The notes under the pieces: generated by a model
Told to the model about the DNA's origin: nothing
What the model saw: the letters and a program-made list of their open reading frames with translations, nothing else
Databases searched by the model: none
Position numbers and translations under genes: made by a program
In this document: one piece after another, positions 49,601 to 61,568 of the stretch
Layout of the letters: every line of letters starts with the position of its first letter
How positions within the stretch are numbered: position 1 is the stretch's first letter
From: Tubiluchus corallicola
Taxonomy: Eukaryota; Priapulida; Priapulimorpha; Priapulimorphida; Tubiluchidae
Direction of reading: 5' to 3'
DNA: 64,000 nt
NCBI GenBank assembly: GCA_030141605.1
Contig: JAQGDQ010000527.1
Span: forward strand, 1-64,000

Positions 49601-49648
49601 GCATAATCTCATACACTGAGTATCTCTTCCTGCTGTGTGTGCTCACAA
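49601..49648 (+). CDS. MICU3: MICU2/MICU3-like exon 4
   Basis: This 48-nt exon lies between ttttcag and a strong donor (gtaagt). With the split Gly codon from exon 3 it reads GIISYTEYLFLLCVLT, and its last base A completes Lys (AAG) with exon 5. (R)G-x-ISYTEYLFLLxxLTKP is the hallmark of MICU proteins just before the first EF-hand, and the Leu-Leu-Cys-x-Leu form is that of MICU3. Confidence 0.93.
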
Positions 49649-51059
49649 GTAAGTTATCTAACATCGTTTTTACCTGTTTTTACAAAGAAATAGTTAGAAT
49701 TGTGAGTCATTGTGTTGATAACTTCGTTTTCTGATATGGAAATATTTCCACCGGGAAATAAAGTATTTTGTACAGTTTTTTCACGCTGAAGAACTGAGAT
49801 TCCGCATTGATCGGTAGGTACCAGGTTAATGTAAATGACTGTGGCAGGATCTGAACTTAGCAATCAAGAGTAATCCTTAAGATTAAGTGCTTAATCAACA
49901 AAAACACCTTAGACACATTTGACTGCATATGCATCCTCGCTGTCCGTGATATATAGCCGGGTAATATGGCAGTTTTCTACCCATCACCCATCCATTTTCT
50001 GATTAGAATTGGTACTTTCAAGTTCAGCATATGTGATGGGACAATTGATTCTGGACAGCTTGTATTCTCATTCTGGAATAATGATATTCATTATTTACCT
50101 CGTCGAGGAAGCTTCCTGACAGGCTAAGATGCTTCTGTCAGCTCAATGTCTTATCTTCGGTGATTATTTTTCCCAGTGAGCTACATTCCTGTTCCTCCAC
50201 CACCATTATATATATATATATATATATATACCCTACGATTGAGGGTACACTGTATATACACTACGAGTGTGTACCTGATATCAGCTGTGCTTGCCAGGTG
50301 CCAAATTGTGCAAAAATTCAACAGAATCAAAGTTAGAATATGAAATTAATGTCTTGCAGTTGCCAAAAGAAAACATGTATGTTGTATGTTGGTTAACTTC
50401 TCCTGGCTTAGATTATAACACCCGCCAGTATTCAATAATTCAATCTATTGTGGTGTGCATAATTTCAAAACTTGCGTATGACAAACAGCGGTGCCTAGGT
50501 GGCCGAAGTTGAACCGCCCCCCGACAAACAATCGACCCACGGAAGCGATGACACGACGTTCTGATGTTGCCGCCTAAGCGATGGGGATGCGTGTTTATGC
50601 GATGCGTCGTGTCGGCAGCCGTCGGCCGGTTGATGTGTTTTGAAACGCGATGCTATTTTAAAATGTAATCTGTTACGGAGGTACATCAGCTCCCGAACGC
50701 TTCTTCGTTTCCGATACGGTTCGTGTATAAACTGTCGAATGCAAACAGATGATTAAACAAGAGAGTAACGGCTACTTTTATTCCCCGGTACAAATGGGAT
50801 CCAGATGGGGAGCGCAAACTGGGATGGTTGGGAATCACGTGAACTCGACTCTCGTTAGCAAATTTATTTTTATCCGAAGATATTATTTTTGATTAGGTTG
50901 GTGCGGTTTGTTCTAATTGCGTTTAGCATGTCTTACACCAGGCGGCGTAAAATGCATTTGTGTAGGTTAATCTAGGTTCGTGTGCAGTCAACTGGTGACA
51001 CCTGTTGACAAGTTGTGTAAGTTAACAACATTATAACCTTAGTTGCTGAATAAAGAAGT
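49649..51059. other. MICU intron 4, proximal part
   Basis: A (ta)n run is at about 50206-50230. The stretch 50490-50700 is CpG-rich without a recognisable gene. Confidence 0.4.
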
Positions 51060-51838
51060 TACAGTATTAATAACATTATTAACAACAATAGAGCAGCATC
51101 ACCAACAACAGATAGCACGATGACAACAACATCATCAACAATAGCTACAACATGAATGTAGAGCGACAAGAATTGTAATAACCATGGCAGCAAGAACAAT
51201 AGCAACAAGATCAATGCCAACACGACAATAACGTGGTCAACTGCAGCAACAGTAACAGTACCACAACGTTAGTAGCAGCAACAAGAAGAGCAGCAGCAAC
51301 AGAAATAGCAAGAACAACAACAATAACAGCAGCAACAACAACAACAGCAGCAGCAGTTACAAGAGCAACAATAACAACGACAACAATAACAGCAGCAACG
51401 ACAACAACAGCTACAAGAGCAACGATGACAACAATAACAACAACAGCAGCAGCTGCTACAGCAACAACAACAACAGCAGCAGCAGCTACAAGAGCAACAA
51501 TAACAACGACAACAATAACAGCAGCAACAACAGCAACAGCTACAAGAGCAGCAATAACAACAACAACAATAACAGCAGCAACAACAACAACAGCTACAAG
51601 AGCAACAATGACAACAACAACAACAGCAGCAACAGCTGCTACAACAACAACAACAATAACAGCAACAACAGCAACAGCAGCAGCAGCTACAAGAGCAACA
51701 ATAACAACAACAATAACGGCAGCAACAACAACAACAGCTACAAGAGCAACAATAACAACAATAACAGCAGCAACAACAACAACAGCTACAAGAGCAACAA
51801 TAACAACAACCACAACAAAAGCAACACCAGCAATAACA
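51060..51838. repeat. (CAA/CAG)n compound repeat
   Basis: Imperfect trinucleotide array of aac, agc and aca units. Part of it (51340-51800) shows a higher-order unit built around caacagctacaagagcaac. The Thr/Ala- and Val/Ala-rich frames are artefacts. Confidence 0.95.
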
Positions 51839-52437
51839 TCATACTCATAAAAACTTGAACAACATGAATGTTACTATTAAGTAGATTCTGCAGTCGTCTG
51901 AGGCAATAATTTTTGCATTAAATTCACCAAAAAAAATTAAAATCTCAATCTGTACTAATCAACGTTTTAATATGTGGATACACTAACTCTTGTGCAGTTT
52001 TTGCGACTTCATTTTTGAGCAACAAGTTTAGTTCCGACTATGAGGCATGGAAAAACCAGGAGCGCTTGTTTTGATACGATAGTCAATCCATTTAAGAACA
52101 AGTCGGCTTCCCCTGAGTGTAGCCTTGGCTTCCCCTCCCTCAGTTAGCTTGCAATATCAATTAAGATTTTGAGACGCCCTGGATAAACGTAACATTTGTC
52201 TGCCAGATGGTGAAAATAGCATCCCAAACAGATGCGGAAGCTGATGCTTCCAAGGTTGTTATGAGAATAGGAGGTGCATTAAGCATTTTAAGGAGCGACT
52301 GCGTTTAGGACATTGGTGTTTTTACTGAATTAGATACCTTAGAATGTAAAAAAGACGAATTCTGCCAATTTAATATGATTGTCTGGAACATTAGATTAGA
52401 TTAGATTTATATTATTTGTCCCATGCTACACATTTAC
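51839..52437. other. Non-coding (MICU intron 4)
   Basis: No feature recognised. Confidence 0.35.
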
Positions 52438-52822
52438 AATATAATATAATATAATATAATATAATATAATATTATATTATATAATATTATATTATATTAT
52501 ATTATATTATATTATATTATATTATATTATATTATATAATATAATATAATATAATATAATATAATATAATATAATATAATATAATATAATATAATATAAT
52601 ATAATATAATATAATATAATATAATATAATATAATATAATATAATATAATATAATATAATATAATATAATATAATATAATAGAATAGAATAGAATAGAAT
52701 AGAATAGAATACAATACAATACAATAGAATACAATACAATACAATACAATACAATACAATACAATACAATACAATACAATACAATACAATACAATACAAT
52801 ACAATACAATACAATACAATAT
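52438..52822. repeat. Pentanucleotide array (ATAAT/ATAGA/ATACA)
   Basis: Starts as (ataat)n, switches to its reverse complement (attat)n at about 52470-52535, returns to (ataat)n, then passes to (atagA)n at ~52680-52710 and (aatac)n to the end. The inverted segment gives strong hairpin potential. Tyr/Ile/Leu frames are artefacts. Confidence 0.97.
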
Positions 52823-53451
52823 ATAGGGAATTTGTGAATTGACAGAATGACTACTGGGCTGCATTGTCACTTTCTGCTTTTGATAATAATAATTTGATAA
52901 TTATAATTTGATCAAGCACTAAAAGACATTGTCCACAGTTTATAATCATTTGTCAAAATCCAAGTTCAAGTTCTTTGAAAGCCAATCCCAGATTCAATTT
53001 GAATTATAATTTGAAAACCAATCCCTGATTCAATTTGAATTATAATTTGCAAAAGCCAAATTAAGGAACAATTTTACTCGTTGTTTCACTTGAAAACCGG
53101 AACTAGACATTGTCCGCGATTTATAATCATTTGTCATCGTGGCGCTTTGTTTATTTACCAATGCTGTCTGTCTCGCTGCTTGCGTGAAAAACGCGTTGAC
53201 GGATGCCACATTAGTGGTTTGGATGTGTGCCAACACGTGGGTACTATTTACACGGGACCTGGATACAACCGGAATTGTGTGGGCTGCTCTGACAAATGGC
53301 TCTCCAACTGATGGCGTTTGAAACGAGAGAGAAAATGGTTGTTATTAAACAGGCGTCCTGGTCCGCCCACTTGTAGCACATCAAGAGTCTGATTTGCGGA
53401 ATGTTGATATAATATTCCCGCTGCTGCGAGAATTTGCTTATGGCGGTGGGT
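52823..53451. other. Non-coding (MICU intron 4)
   Basis: Contains a ~40-nt direct repeat (gattcaatttgaattataa, at ~52991 and ~53029). Open stretches at 53081-53321 have no family resemblance. Confidence 0.35.
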
Positions 53452-53706
53452 ATGAGAAACCGTAGTCTCTGCCAATGTTGGCAGGTATGAGGAACCATAA
53501 TATCTGCCAGTCTTGGCAGGTGCGAGAAACCGTAGTCTCTGCCAATGTTGGCAGGTATGAGGAACCATAATATCTGCCAGTCTTGGCAGGTATGAGAAAC
53601 CGTAGTCTCTGCCAATGTTGGCAGGTATGAGGAACCATAATATCTACCAGTCTTGGCAGGTGCGAGAAACCGTAGTTTCTGCCAATGTTGGCAGGTATGA
53701 GGAACC
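53452..53706. repeat. 70-bp higher-order satellite (35-bp A/B units)
   Basis: Alternating 35-nt half-units, A (ggtatgagaaaccgtagtct ...) and B (ggtatgaggaaccataatat ...), in the order ABABABA. Each ends with an imperfect palindrome, tgccaatgttggca in A and tgccagtcttggca in B. Confidence 0.93.
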
Positions 53707-54110
53707 ATAGTGATGACATCACAACTGAACATAATTTGCAAGAATGTGGCATATACAAAAACTCAGTTAATGTAAAATCTAAAGTTCAAATTTCGAGTTT
53801 ACCGCTATGCTGATGCATGAACTGTCTAACATGAGCACTACATCACAACTGAGCACCTTTGCGCTGAAAAGTACTGCACCTATTTTATGTGGTACACATT
53901 TCTGAGGCACAGGCGCTAGTACTCTCTAACTAGCGAATGGCGAAATGCATGTATGAACAAATAACCAGCTGCGCGAACCCAAAATTATGTTTCTGTGATA
54001 ATAATGATTTCCGACAAGTCAGTATTTAAAAAACAATATGTTCCCTTTCAATATTTTGTAGGCTTAATTGTTTTCAGCTATAGTTTAAGATTAAGTCCAG
54101 TTTTCCTTTA
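53706..54110. mobile_element. Relative of the palindromic element (right arm)
   Basis: Begins with tgatgacatcacaactgaac, passes accgctatgctgatgca and ctctaactagcgaatggcg, and ends taagtccagttttccttta, as in the right arm of 4347-5359. The left arm is absent; the 70-bp satellite stands in its place. Confidence 0.75.
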
Positions 54111-54889
54111 ATGACTTATAATCTTATTGTATTTCTTAAAGAATTTCAATCCCCGGATTGGGAGAGAAGAAAATTCTTGAGGTCTCAATCTAAGAATCTT
54201 TATTTGCCAGTAAATTTCTGTGAAAATAAATGTGCCTTTATGATCATGCGAATTTTTAAAAAATTGTTAAATTGCTTCCAGAAAATTTGCACAGGATTTT
54301 TTGTCAGCTTGATCATCGGTAAAAGTATGGTGTTGTGTTCTACAGGAAACAAAATGACGGCGGTTCCGGAATCTACTGAAGTATCCGGATGGAATAAATA
54401 TTATTCATCAACCTTTTGAATTTCATCCACTACGTTATTTTCACGTATAATCGAATGAAAATCAATTTATTACGTGTATATACAAGTAATGCATTAGGAA
54501 ACACGAGCCGGTTATGAAAGAATGCCGATGAGTTGGGCGCCTGTCAGCGGGCTGTTTTAGAGGCGATAAACAGTATTTTCTCTTTGCATACAAATAACTC
54601 TTCTAGTAAACAGTGTGTCGATATTGAAAGCGTGTCGGTGCAGTTAGACTTGGCGCCTCGATGCGAAGCAATGCGAGCCTGAACCCACATCTTTGCCGGA
54701 GGAGGTGTAGTAAAATAAATAAAAGAGGATTTTCTGTTTAATTTGTGATGTTCTGCGTAACGCTTGTCAGCACCAGCCAAGTTCGCCCACTTGTTCTCTT
54801 GGCATCGGCGGGAAAATTCCCAAATTTCTAGAAGAAAATTCTAGCCCTCACAGAGCTCATGCACACGACTGTGTGTTGATATTACTGTC
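54111..54889. other. Non-coding (MICU intron 4)
   Basis: Two open stretches (plus 54111-54419, minus 54544-54780) have no recognisable family. Confidence 0.35.
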
Positions 54890-55690
54890 TATAAGTTTTA
54901 TAAGTTTATTTATTTCCACTCTGCATCTAACAATTATAATAAACATACAGATAATTTCACTGAAGTAAATATAAATATAGATGCAGTATTATCCAGAAAT
55001 TACAAAATGCAGCATATACATGTGCAAATTACATTACAGAATAATTTTGATGCATACAGATTGAGCCTAAAAGCATAGCTTGACAGGCCAAACTGTACGT
55101 GGAAATCTTAAAGAAGTGATTAATAATTAAAATAATGATAATATATACATAAAAGATTAAAGTGGGGGGGAGGAGTAGTGAATGAAAGATGAAATGGAGC
55201 AAGAACTAAGAAAAACTTAGATCATGATTATAAAGTGTTCAGTAACCTGTTGAGCATAGTCATGTTTTATTAAGATTACTGTGGAAAAAGAATGCAGGTG
55301 ATTACCATTATCAAATTGTGTTACTCTTAATACTTTTGAAATATTTTTTCTGTCGGTTTTTTTAAAAGTTGAAAGGGAGTGACGACATTTTGAATTGCGG
55401 CTTAGTCCATAGGACTGGTCCCATATAGCTAATGAAATGTTTCGCCATATTTGTTCTACAACGTCTTGGTATATATTCATTTAGAACTATCCATATTTAC
55501 AAGCATTTCTACATTTCTAAAAGACAATAAATTGATAAGTAAGATGATACTTCTTTTACAATGAATAAATTTTTCTTTTCGTCTGAATGTGGAGGAATGT
55601 ATCACAAACTTACAATATCTGGTGGTGAGATGCGTGGGTGGCCATAACAAAAAATACAATTTAACGCATTTAAATAACGACTAGAACACA
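54890..55690 (-). other. Possible LINE-like segment, unidentified
   Basis: On the minus strand an 87-codon frame (55480-55217) is followed by a long A/T-rich stretch that ends like a LINE 3' UTR with aaataaataaactta. No conserved RT motif is visible, so this remains a guess. Confidence 0.25.
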
Positions 55691-55767
55691 TTTCAAAATT
55701 TACAATAGGTGCTCATGACATAATAATTGAATTTAAGCCAGACTATAAGCAATTGCTGTTGACACTG

Positions 55768-56253
55768 TTGGCATCCTTCTGTCTCAGAAGGCAATGGAAT
55801 GTGCGCCAAGAGAGTCCGATCCTTGAACGTCTCCAGAGCGCACGCCTGGGCAAGGTCCTGAGGAGATCCTGAGTTGCCCAGACAGCAGGAACCTCTTTTC
55901 CTCCCTGGTGTAGTCCAAAGGAAAGCGGGGCGATACGTTTGGCGCCAGGTTGGCTACAGGAGCTGCTGGAGTCAGTGAGCATGCTGCACTGGTCCGCCTT
56001 CGGGGCTCCACTCCTGATTTGGAAGGTTTACTCCTCTACACATGGCCGTTGAGTCACTTGACCTCCTCCGCCCTCTAGCCGTTGTCTGCTTGTGCAGCTC
56101 CTCCGTCTAGTGTCGAGATACAGTGTGGGCATCCCGCAAGCTTACAGTACCTGGTATTCCTAGGCGGTCACCCATCCAAGCACTAACCAGGCTCTATGTT
56201 GCTTAACTTCGGTGATCAGATGAGAACCGGTGTTTTCAACGTGATTTGGCCAT
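55768..56253 (-). mobile_element. 5S rRNA-derived SINE, copy C
   Basis: Same structure as 37344-37869 with internal deletions in the body. The minus-strand head (about 56139-56253) keeps gatcaccgaagttaagcaac and tggatgggtgaccgcct. No (aac)n tail of good length; its 3' end is gccaacagtgtcaac. Confidence 0.88.
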
Positions 56254-56819
56254 AGTACGTTAGATAATAGGCATGCTAAAGGATGAAGTGAGCAAAATGA
56301 GCATTATGAAATGAACATCGATGACCACTAAGCTCCTCTAGAGTCCCAAATTGCTTTCAGTATATTTCATACATATTGTAATTTGTGCGTATTTAAATAA
56401 AGTCTTCCGGATTGTTTTCATTGTGTTTAACACGTTGTAATTTGCAAATAATAAATTCAACGAACTTCCCAATTTTGTTAAGTCGTAATTAAATGCTGAA
56501 TGTGTTGGCAGGAATAATTTTTATTGACCTAGATAGCTTTTTGTGTAAATTTTAGAAAATGTTACGGCCTAAAATTTTACTCTCTCAAATTTTTACTGTC
56601 TTCATGTAGTTATAAATTTTTCTTGTACCAATACCTCTGGTGGCATCCAAAAGATTTTAAGAAGTACATATTATCACCATGTTATCGCTCATATACATGA
56701 TGTTTGATATCGGTTTACAAGCTTTAAGCTCACGTTTTACAAATATGTACTGTTTTATATCATACGGATGAAAATAAATATTATCTTATCTTATCATCAG
56801 TAATGTTTACGTATTTCAG
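56254..56819. other. MICU intron 4, distal part, with LINE-type tail
   Basis: The stretch 56580-56800 ends gaaaataaatattatcttatcttatcatc-like, a typical LINE 3' UTR with a (ttatc)n tail, without coding remnant. Confidence 0.45.
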
Positions 56820-56902
56820 AGCCTCAGTCGGGGTTCCGGATTGCCTTTAACATGTTTGATACAGATGGTAATCAGCGAGTTGACAAGAACGAATTTTTGG
56901 TG
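56820..56902 (+). CDS. MICU3: MICU2/MICU3-like exon 5 (first EF-hand)
   Basis: This 83-nt exon lies between tttcag and donor gtaagc. With the split Lys codon it reads KPQSGFRIAFNMFDTDGN, then QRVDKNEFLV. The calcium loop DTDGNQRVDKNE has Asp at 1, Asp at 3, Asn at 5, Asp at 9 and Glu at 12, so it is a canonical EF-hand with all oxygen ligands. Phe-Arg-Ile-Ala-Phe-Asn-Met-Phe-Asp-Thr-Asp-Gly-Asn is the MICU3-type wording; MICU1 differs at several of these positions. The exon ends in phase 0. No later exon (second EF-hand, C-terminal helix) was found between 56903 and 64000. Confidence 0.95.
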
Positions 56903-57470
56903 GTAAGCATTGCTGTGAACCTTTTCTGTGAATTCATATTATACGAGTATTGTCATTGTGTCATTTACTACATGTATGTTCTCTCATACTTCTGTTTTAA
57001 TTGTTAACTCTATAAATATTTCTACTCAGAATACGAACATTGTGGCTCTGGTCAAAATACAGAATTTGCGAACAATTTCTTTAACATATGTAATTTTACA
57101 TACGTATTTTTGCTAACTTATTTTAAACTATCTATTAAGTAAATTCTGTGAGCACTACCTTTTTTGGGAGGGGGTGGAGTGTATGCAGATGATGCGGGTT
57201 TTCTCAGTAGGCATTCGTAATGAAAATCATTTATCCACAATGAAGATGAGATTTTTTTCTCTTATGGATGTTCAGTTGTTTTAGTAATAGCATGTCTACT
57301 CTTTTGTACAAGTTACTCGTAATAGAATTTTTTACCAGATTTTTATTTGCCTGCATGGGATGCTGTTTCTCTATTGTTAAAAACAGAATTGAATTGAACG
57401 CAACTGAAATCTTCATATCATTAATTAACGTGTTAGAATTGCATTTTCTATTTCTCGTTTAAGCCTAGTA
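56903..57470. other. Non-coding, MICU intron 5
   Basis: No exon recognised. Ends at the TA target site of the next element. Confidence 0.5.
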
Positions 57471-58830
57471 CAGTAAGTCCTCGCTTAACGGCGCTGATGC
57501 GTTCCAGCGAAACGCGACGTTAAGCACAACGTCGTTAAGCGAAGCCAAGACATCTGTAGAAAGTGATGTAAAAGAGCTGAGATACATTCCAGAGGCAAAA
57601 ATCAATGCTGTTTAAATCATTTAAATTAAAGGTTTTATGAGTTTTACTCATATTTCTAGTGATTAACTCTGTGCTACCTTCTTATAAAAAAATCTCCAAC
57701 AACATAATTGTGTAGCTTGTATCGTTTAATCTGAAAACAAATAAGATAATTTTATATAATTTTGCTCAATTTTACATCGAAATCTAAACCAAACTGATCT
57801 AATTAAGTTTAACAAAGTTTTATGCAAATTATGAAATCTAATCTCTAGTCTAATTAATCTAATCTTTTTAATAAACAAAGGTTCAAGGTTTAAGAAATTA
57901 ATAAGTCAACTTACATGGTGATCTTCTATAAGTGTAATTATGAAATTATAACAACGAATCAATGAATGACGCTAAACAATCTGTCACTGCAGTGTGTGAA
58001 TGCCTGAGTGACTCCAATCTACAGGTAAGTGTACAGGTAAAAGACTGGTCACATGACCTGTTTAAAAGGAAACCAATTTATAACAGAAAAGAGGGGGCAA
58101 TACAAGTTTAAATCAGCACAAACTTGTTTCTGCTTGCTTGAAAGCACCTATATCTCTTACCTTGCTAGCTAGCCGTTTCTCTTTCATTATCATTTAACAA
58201 TGGACAGCGAGTAAACAATTCCTTGCATAAAGCTTGTTCTCAGATTTGCCTTGATACAAATGTCAAAGGGCTACATTTAGTGGTCAGTCGGGAGCCAAAA
58301 CTGTATACATGTATAATAATTGCACTGTTTACGTTACTAGTGCATTTTTAGCACAAAATAATGCAATATGTACTGTTTAATGCATCAAATTAGGTAAAAA
58401 AGTTGTTGATAAAATAAAAATTGGCTTAGAGCAAAGTAAAAATATTATCATTAAAACCAGACGGTTTAGTCTAGTGGTAATGCGTCTGCTTTTCGTCTGG
58501 GAGGTCGTGAGTTCGAACCAGCGGCCGGGTCATACAAAAGGCTTTAAAAATAGTACCTGCTGTTGCCCTGCCTGGCGCGTGGTATTTAGGGTAAAAGTGG
58601 GGTAATAATAGTCTCTGTTATGTAGTTGTAGGTTGTTATTTACAGTCAGCGATAATAGCTCTTTGAGATAATGTTAATTGTTGACCCAAAAGCCGACTTT
58701 AAATATAGATTATTATTATTATTATTATAAAACGAAACAGTACGTCGTTACGTGAAAAAAGGTGTCAAATGTTTAGAGTCGTTAAAACGAAACATCGCTA
58801 AACGGGGAGTCGTTAAGCGAGGACTTACTG
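57471..58830. mobile_element. pogo/Tigger-like non-autonomous DNA transposon
   Basis: The first 20 nt, cagtaagtcctcgcttaacg, are exactly inverted at the right end, and TA flanks both sides (57469-57470 and 58831-58832). The element is 1360 bp with no transposase frame. It contains a tRNA-derived SINE insertion. Confidence 0.88.
58455..58733 (+). mobile_element. tRNA-derived SINE nested in the pogo-like element
   Basis: The tRNA-like head has A box tagtctagtggtaatgcgt and B box gagttcgaaccagc with tRNA-like spacing, then a ~190-nt body and an (att)n tail at 58711-58728. It belongs to a different family from the SINEs at 19361 and 32169. Confidence 0.82.
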
Positions 58831-59235
58831 TACTGCGTAACATTAGCACGGTTTTTGTACATGTGAATGTGTCACGTTTGTGGAACGCTCTTTTTTTCGT
58901 CAAACATTTCTAGGTTGTTAACTTGATGGTAAAAAAACTGTCAGAGTGGAAATCAGTGAGTTTTTTTCTCTCGCATTTTATATACGTGTCTTAGATACCT
59001 GTCTTACATCAGCTGTCTGTCTTAGAGCATTGCTATAGACGTCCTTGTAACAATTTGAAGCTTTACTTTTGTTTAATCAAAGTCTTCCGTCGTTTTTTAC
59101 ACAAAATGGGATTTCGCTTGTCCGTCAACATAAACAGAAGTAATCGAATTATTGCTGATGTCGTTAATGCATACGTGTACAGTTTTGTAAACTTGGTCTT
59201 TTAAAATTGCTCATTTATTTGTAACATTTTGGTTG
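58831..59235. other. Non-coding
   Basis: No feature recognised. Confidence 0.4.
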
Positions 59236-60201
59236 TATAAGTTTTACACGTCAAATGTGGACACAGGAAAGTTCAAATGTGACTTAGGTAAGTCAAATGT
59301 AGACATAGGAATTTCGAATGTGTTTTGGTAACTCAAATGTGACTTAGGTAAGTCAAATGTAGATGCGGTACTTTGAATAAATCAGTAATTAACTCATTTA
59401 AGTGCAAATTACAAAAAGATAAAACAAGATTAAAATTATATTTTACGGTCATCGTGCTATCGGCAGCATCAATTTTTATTATATTTAATTAATTTGCAAC
59501 TATTTGTATGGACTATTTGTATACACCAATTCTACATTTTATTTGTCAACGTTTTACAAAAAATGTCGGCAGAAAAGAATAAATCGGTTCCCACTTCCCA
59601 ATGAACAGTGAATCACTAATTAGTTTTTTAAGTAATGCATTAGCACTGTATTAATGAATTAGTTTCTCTCAAGAAACATTGTTTATTTTAAGAATGTATT
59701 GTTTTCTCTAACAGCTCCAATGGTATGTAAAGTTTGCAGAATATTAGTGAACCTATAACGTTGTTATTTTAACTTAGGAGCAGTTATTAAATTGAAATTA
59801 AAGAAGATTAAATTTAACATCCTTAAACTTTACTTCCTATCTACATTTGAGATACCAATGTCACATTTGACTTGACATGTGTCTACATTTGACTTGCCAA
59901 AAACGCTTAAGATTTCTTGAAAACCATTGTTAACACATTTGAACTACCTAAGTGTACATTTGAGTTACCAAGACACATTTGAATTACTTAAGTCTACATT
60001 TGAGTTACCGAGACACATTTGAATTACCTAAATCTACATTTGAGTTACCAAGACACATTTGAATTACTTAAGTCTACATTTGAGTTACCGAGACACATTT
60101 GAATTACCTAAATCTACATTTGAGTTACCGAGACACATTTGAATTACCTAAATCTACATTTGAGTTAACGCAGGTCTGACGTTTGACATGTAAAACCTAT
60201 A
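59236..60201 (-). mobile_element. Foldback-like element, copy 3 (longest, reversed)
   Basis: Ends tataagttttacacgtcaaa and gacatgtaaaacctata. The right arm holds about ten ~20-nt units arranged as a 40-nt dimer (acatttgaattacctaaatct then acatttgagttaccgagac). The left arm holds five to six units in opposite orientation. The unique core (about 59400-59800) matches the core of copy 2 in reverse, with extra sequence. Confidence 0.87.
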
Positions 60202-60778
60202 CTTATAAGAGGATGTGAAACTTTGTGTGTTTCTGTCAAATTTAATGTCAGAGTTTTTGCATTATCTTTTCATTCAAGTTCATGTTTTACAGTTGCCATC
60301 TCAACTTTTAAAATCTCTTAAATGTGTGGGCAAAGAAACAGAGAATAAAATTTCCAATTTGTGTAAAAAACAATTTGTCATCTAAGTGTGTTAGCACTAA
60401 TTTTCCAGTTCTCTTCCAGTGCGAATAAAAAGCTGGGCAATATGGCGATGTTTTTTCTTTTCGGCTTTTAACTTTGGCTTAAGTCAATGCTTTTTGCTAA
60501 GTTTCTGGAAAGGGAAGGATAGCATTTGTTCTGAGAGCCTGCAATTCTGTAATTTCAACAAGCGCAGGATTCATTTTTCGCTAGTCTGAAATCTAAAATA
60601 AACCGTTTTTATTTTGAGCATGATGCGGATGCGAAGTCTCAGAACAATTGCGTCAGGTGTCGGGTTGCTAAAACACATGGCACATTAATCATTTTTCCCC
60701 TGGTGTCAATGCAGTGAACTTACCATTGCATATATTCTGTGGATCGCTTCACGTTAAATTAACAACTTTTTTATTGTA
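60202..60778. other. Non-coding
   Basis: No feature recognised. Confidence 0.35.
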
Positions 60779-61109
60779 CAGTCGACCCTCGTTAAATCGG
60801 ACCCTGTTAGCCCGGATATCGGATAAGACAGACGTCATCCGTGGTAAAGGAAACTGACCGATTTCCGTCCGAGCCCGAGTGCTAAACACAACATGGCCTA
60901 CCACTGTACAATAATTTCTTTATCCTCACAGGTTAACTATTTTAAAGTAATATACAGCATAGTATATAGTGCAATGTATATAGGCCTTATTAAGGTGATT
61001 ATTCCTGTATAATATAGACCATATATAGGCATATCGGGTAAATCGGACAATCGGCTAAACCGGACCACCCACCCACCCCCAATTAGTCCGGTTTAACGAG
61101 GGTTGACTG
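60779..61109. mobile_element. pogo/mariner-type MITE with TA duplication
   Basis: 331 bp, with ends cagtcgaccctcgttaaatc and, read inward from the right, cagtcaaccctcgttaaacc, between TA dinucleotides at 60777-60778 and 61110-61111. No coding capacity. Confidence 0.88.
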
Positions 61110-61326
61110 TATTTCTATTTAAATCCCGCAGCCAACGTTAGAATTAATTGAACACTATCTATTACCAAATTCTTAATATCTATATTCTGATTTTGCACAT
61201 TGTAAAGAGTTTTGTGACTAAAATGCATCATATTTTAACATACTGTATCTTTCAACATTTAATAATTATGATTCTTAACTGTTTGGATATTTATATTGGT
61301 CCAACATTTTTAATATTACCTTAACA
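61110..61326. other. A/T-rich spacer
   Basis: No feature recognised. Confidence 0.35.
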
Positions 61327-61568
61327 CAGGGGTGTGCAAATTATCTGACTAGCCGGGCCACATTAAACTTTCCCGCAATTCCTGCTGGCCACAGGCAGTT
61401 TGATCAAGGAGCCAAGTACAGAAAGGCCTGATAACGATTTTTTGCGTCCGACCTGCGTACATCATTACTACTACACTCAAGAAACTATTTTAGAAGTTAT
61501 TAAAATTTATATTACAAACCATATATTTCTACTTTCAGGACAGATAGTGGTAATTTCATTACAATTAG
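61327..61568 (-). mobile_element. hAT-like transposon, copy 3, interrupted
   Basis: Reverse-oriented copy of the 9346/48250 family. It begins caggggtgtgcaaattatct and stops at tttcattacaa, exactly where the LINE tail starts. The missing half should lie beyond the LINE, outside the window. Confidence 0.85.

Noticed and set aside
53081-53321. A Cys-rich open stretch as a possible secreted-peptide exon.
   Set aside because: No signal peptide, two competing frames of equal quality, and no supported splice sites.
59715-59722. An 8-nt microexon (CTCCAATG between tttctctaacag and gtatgt) that would continue the MICU frame with Leu-Gln.
   Set aside because: It fits the phase and MICU3 has Leu-Gln next, but the site lies in the unique core of the foldback-like element 59236-60201, so it is very probably chance.
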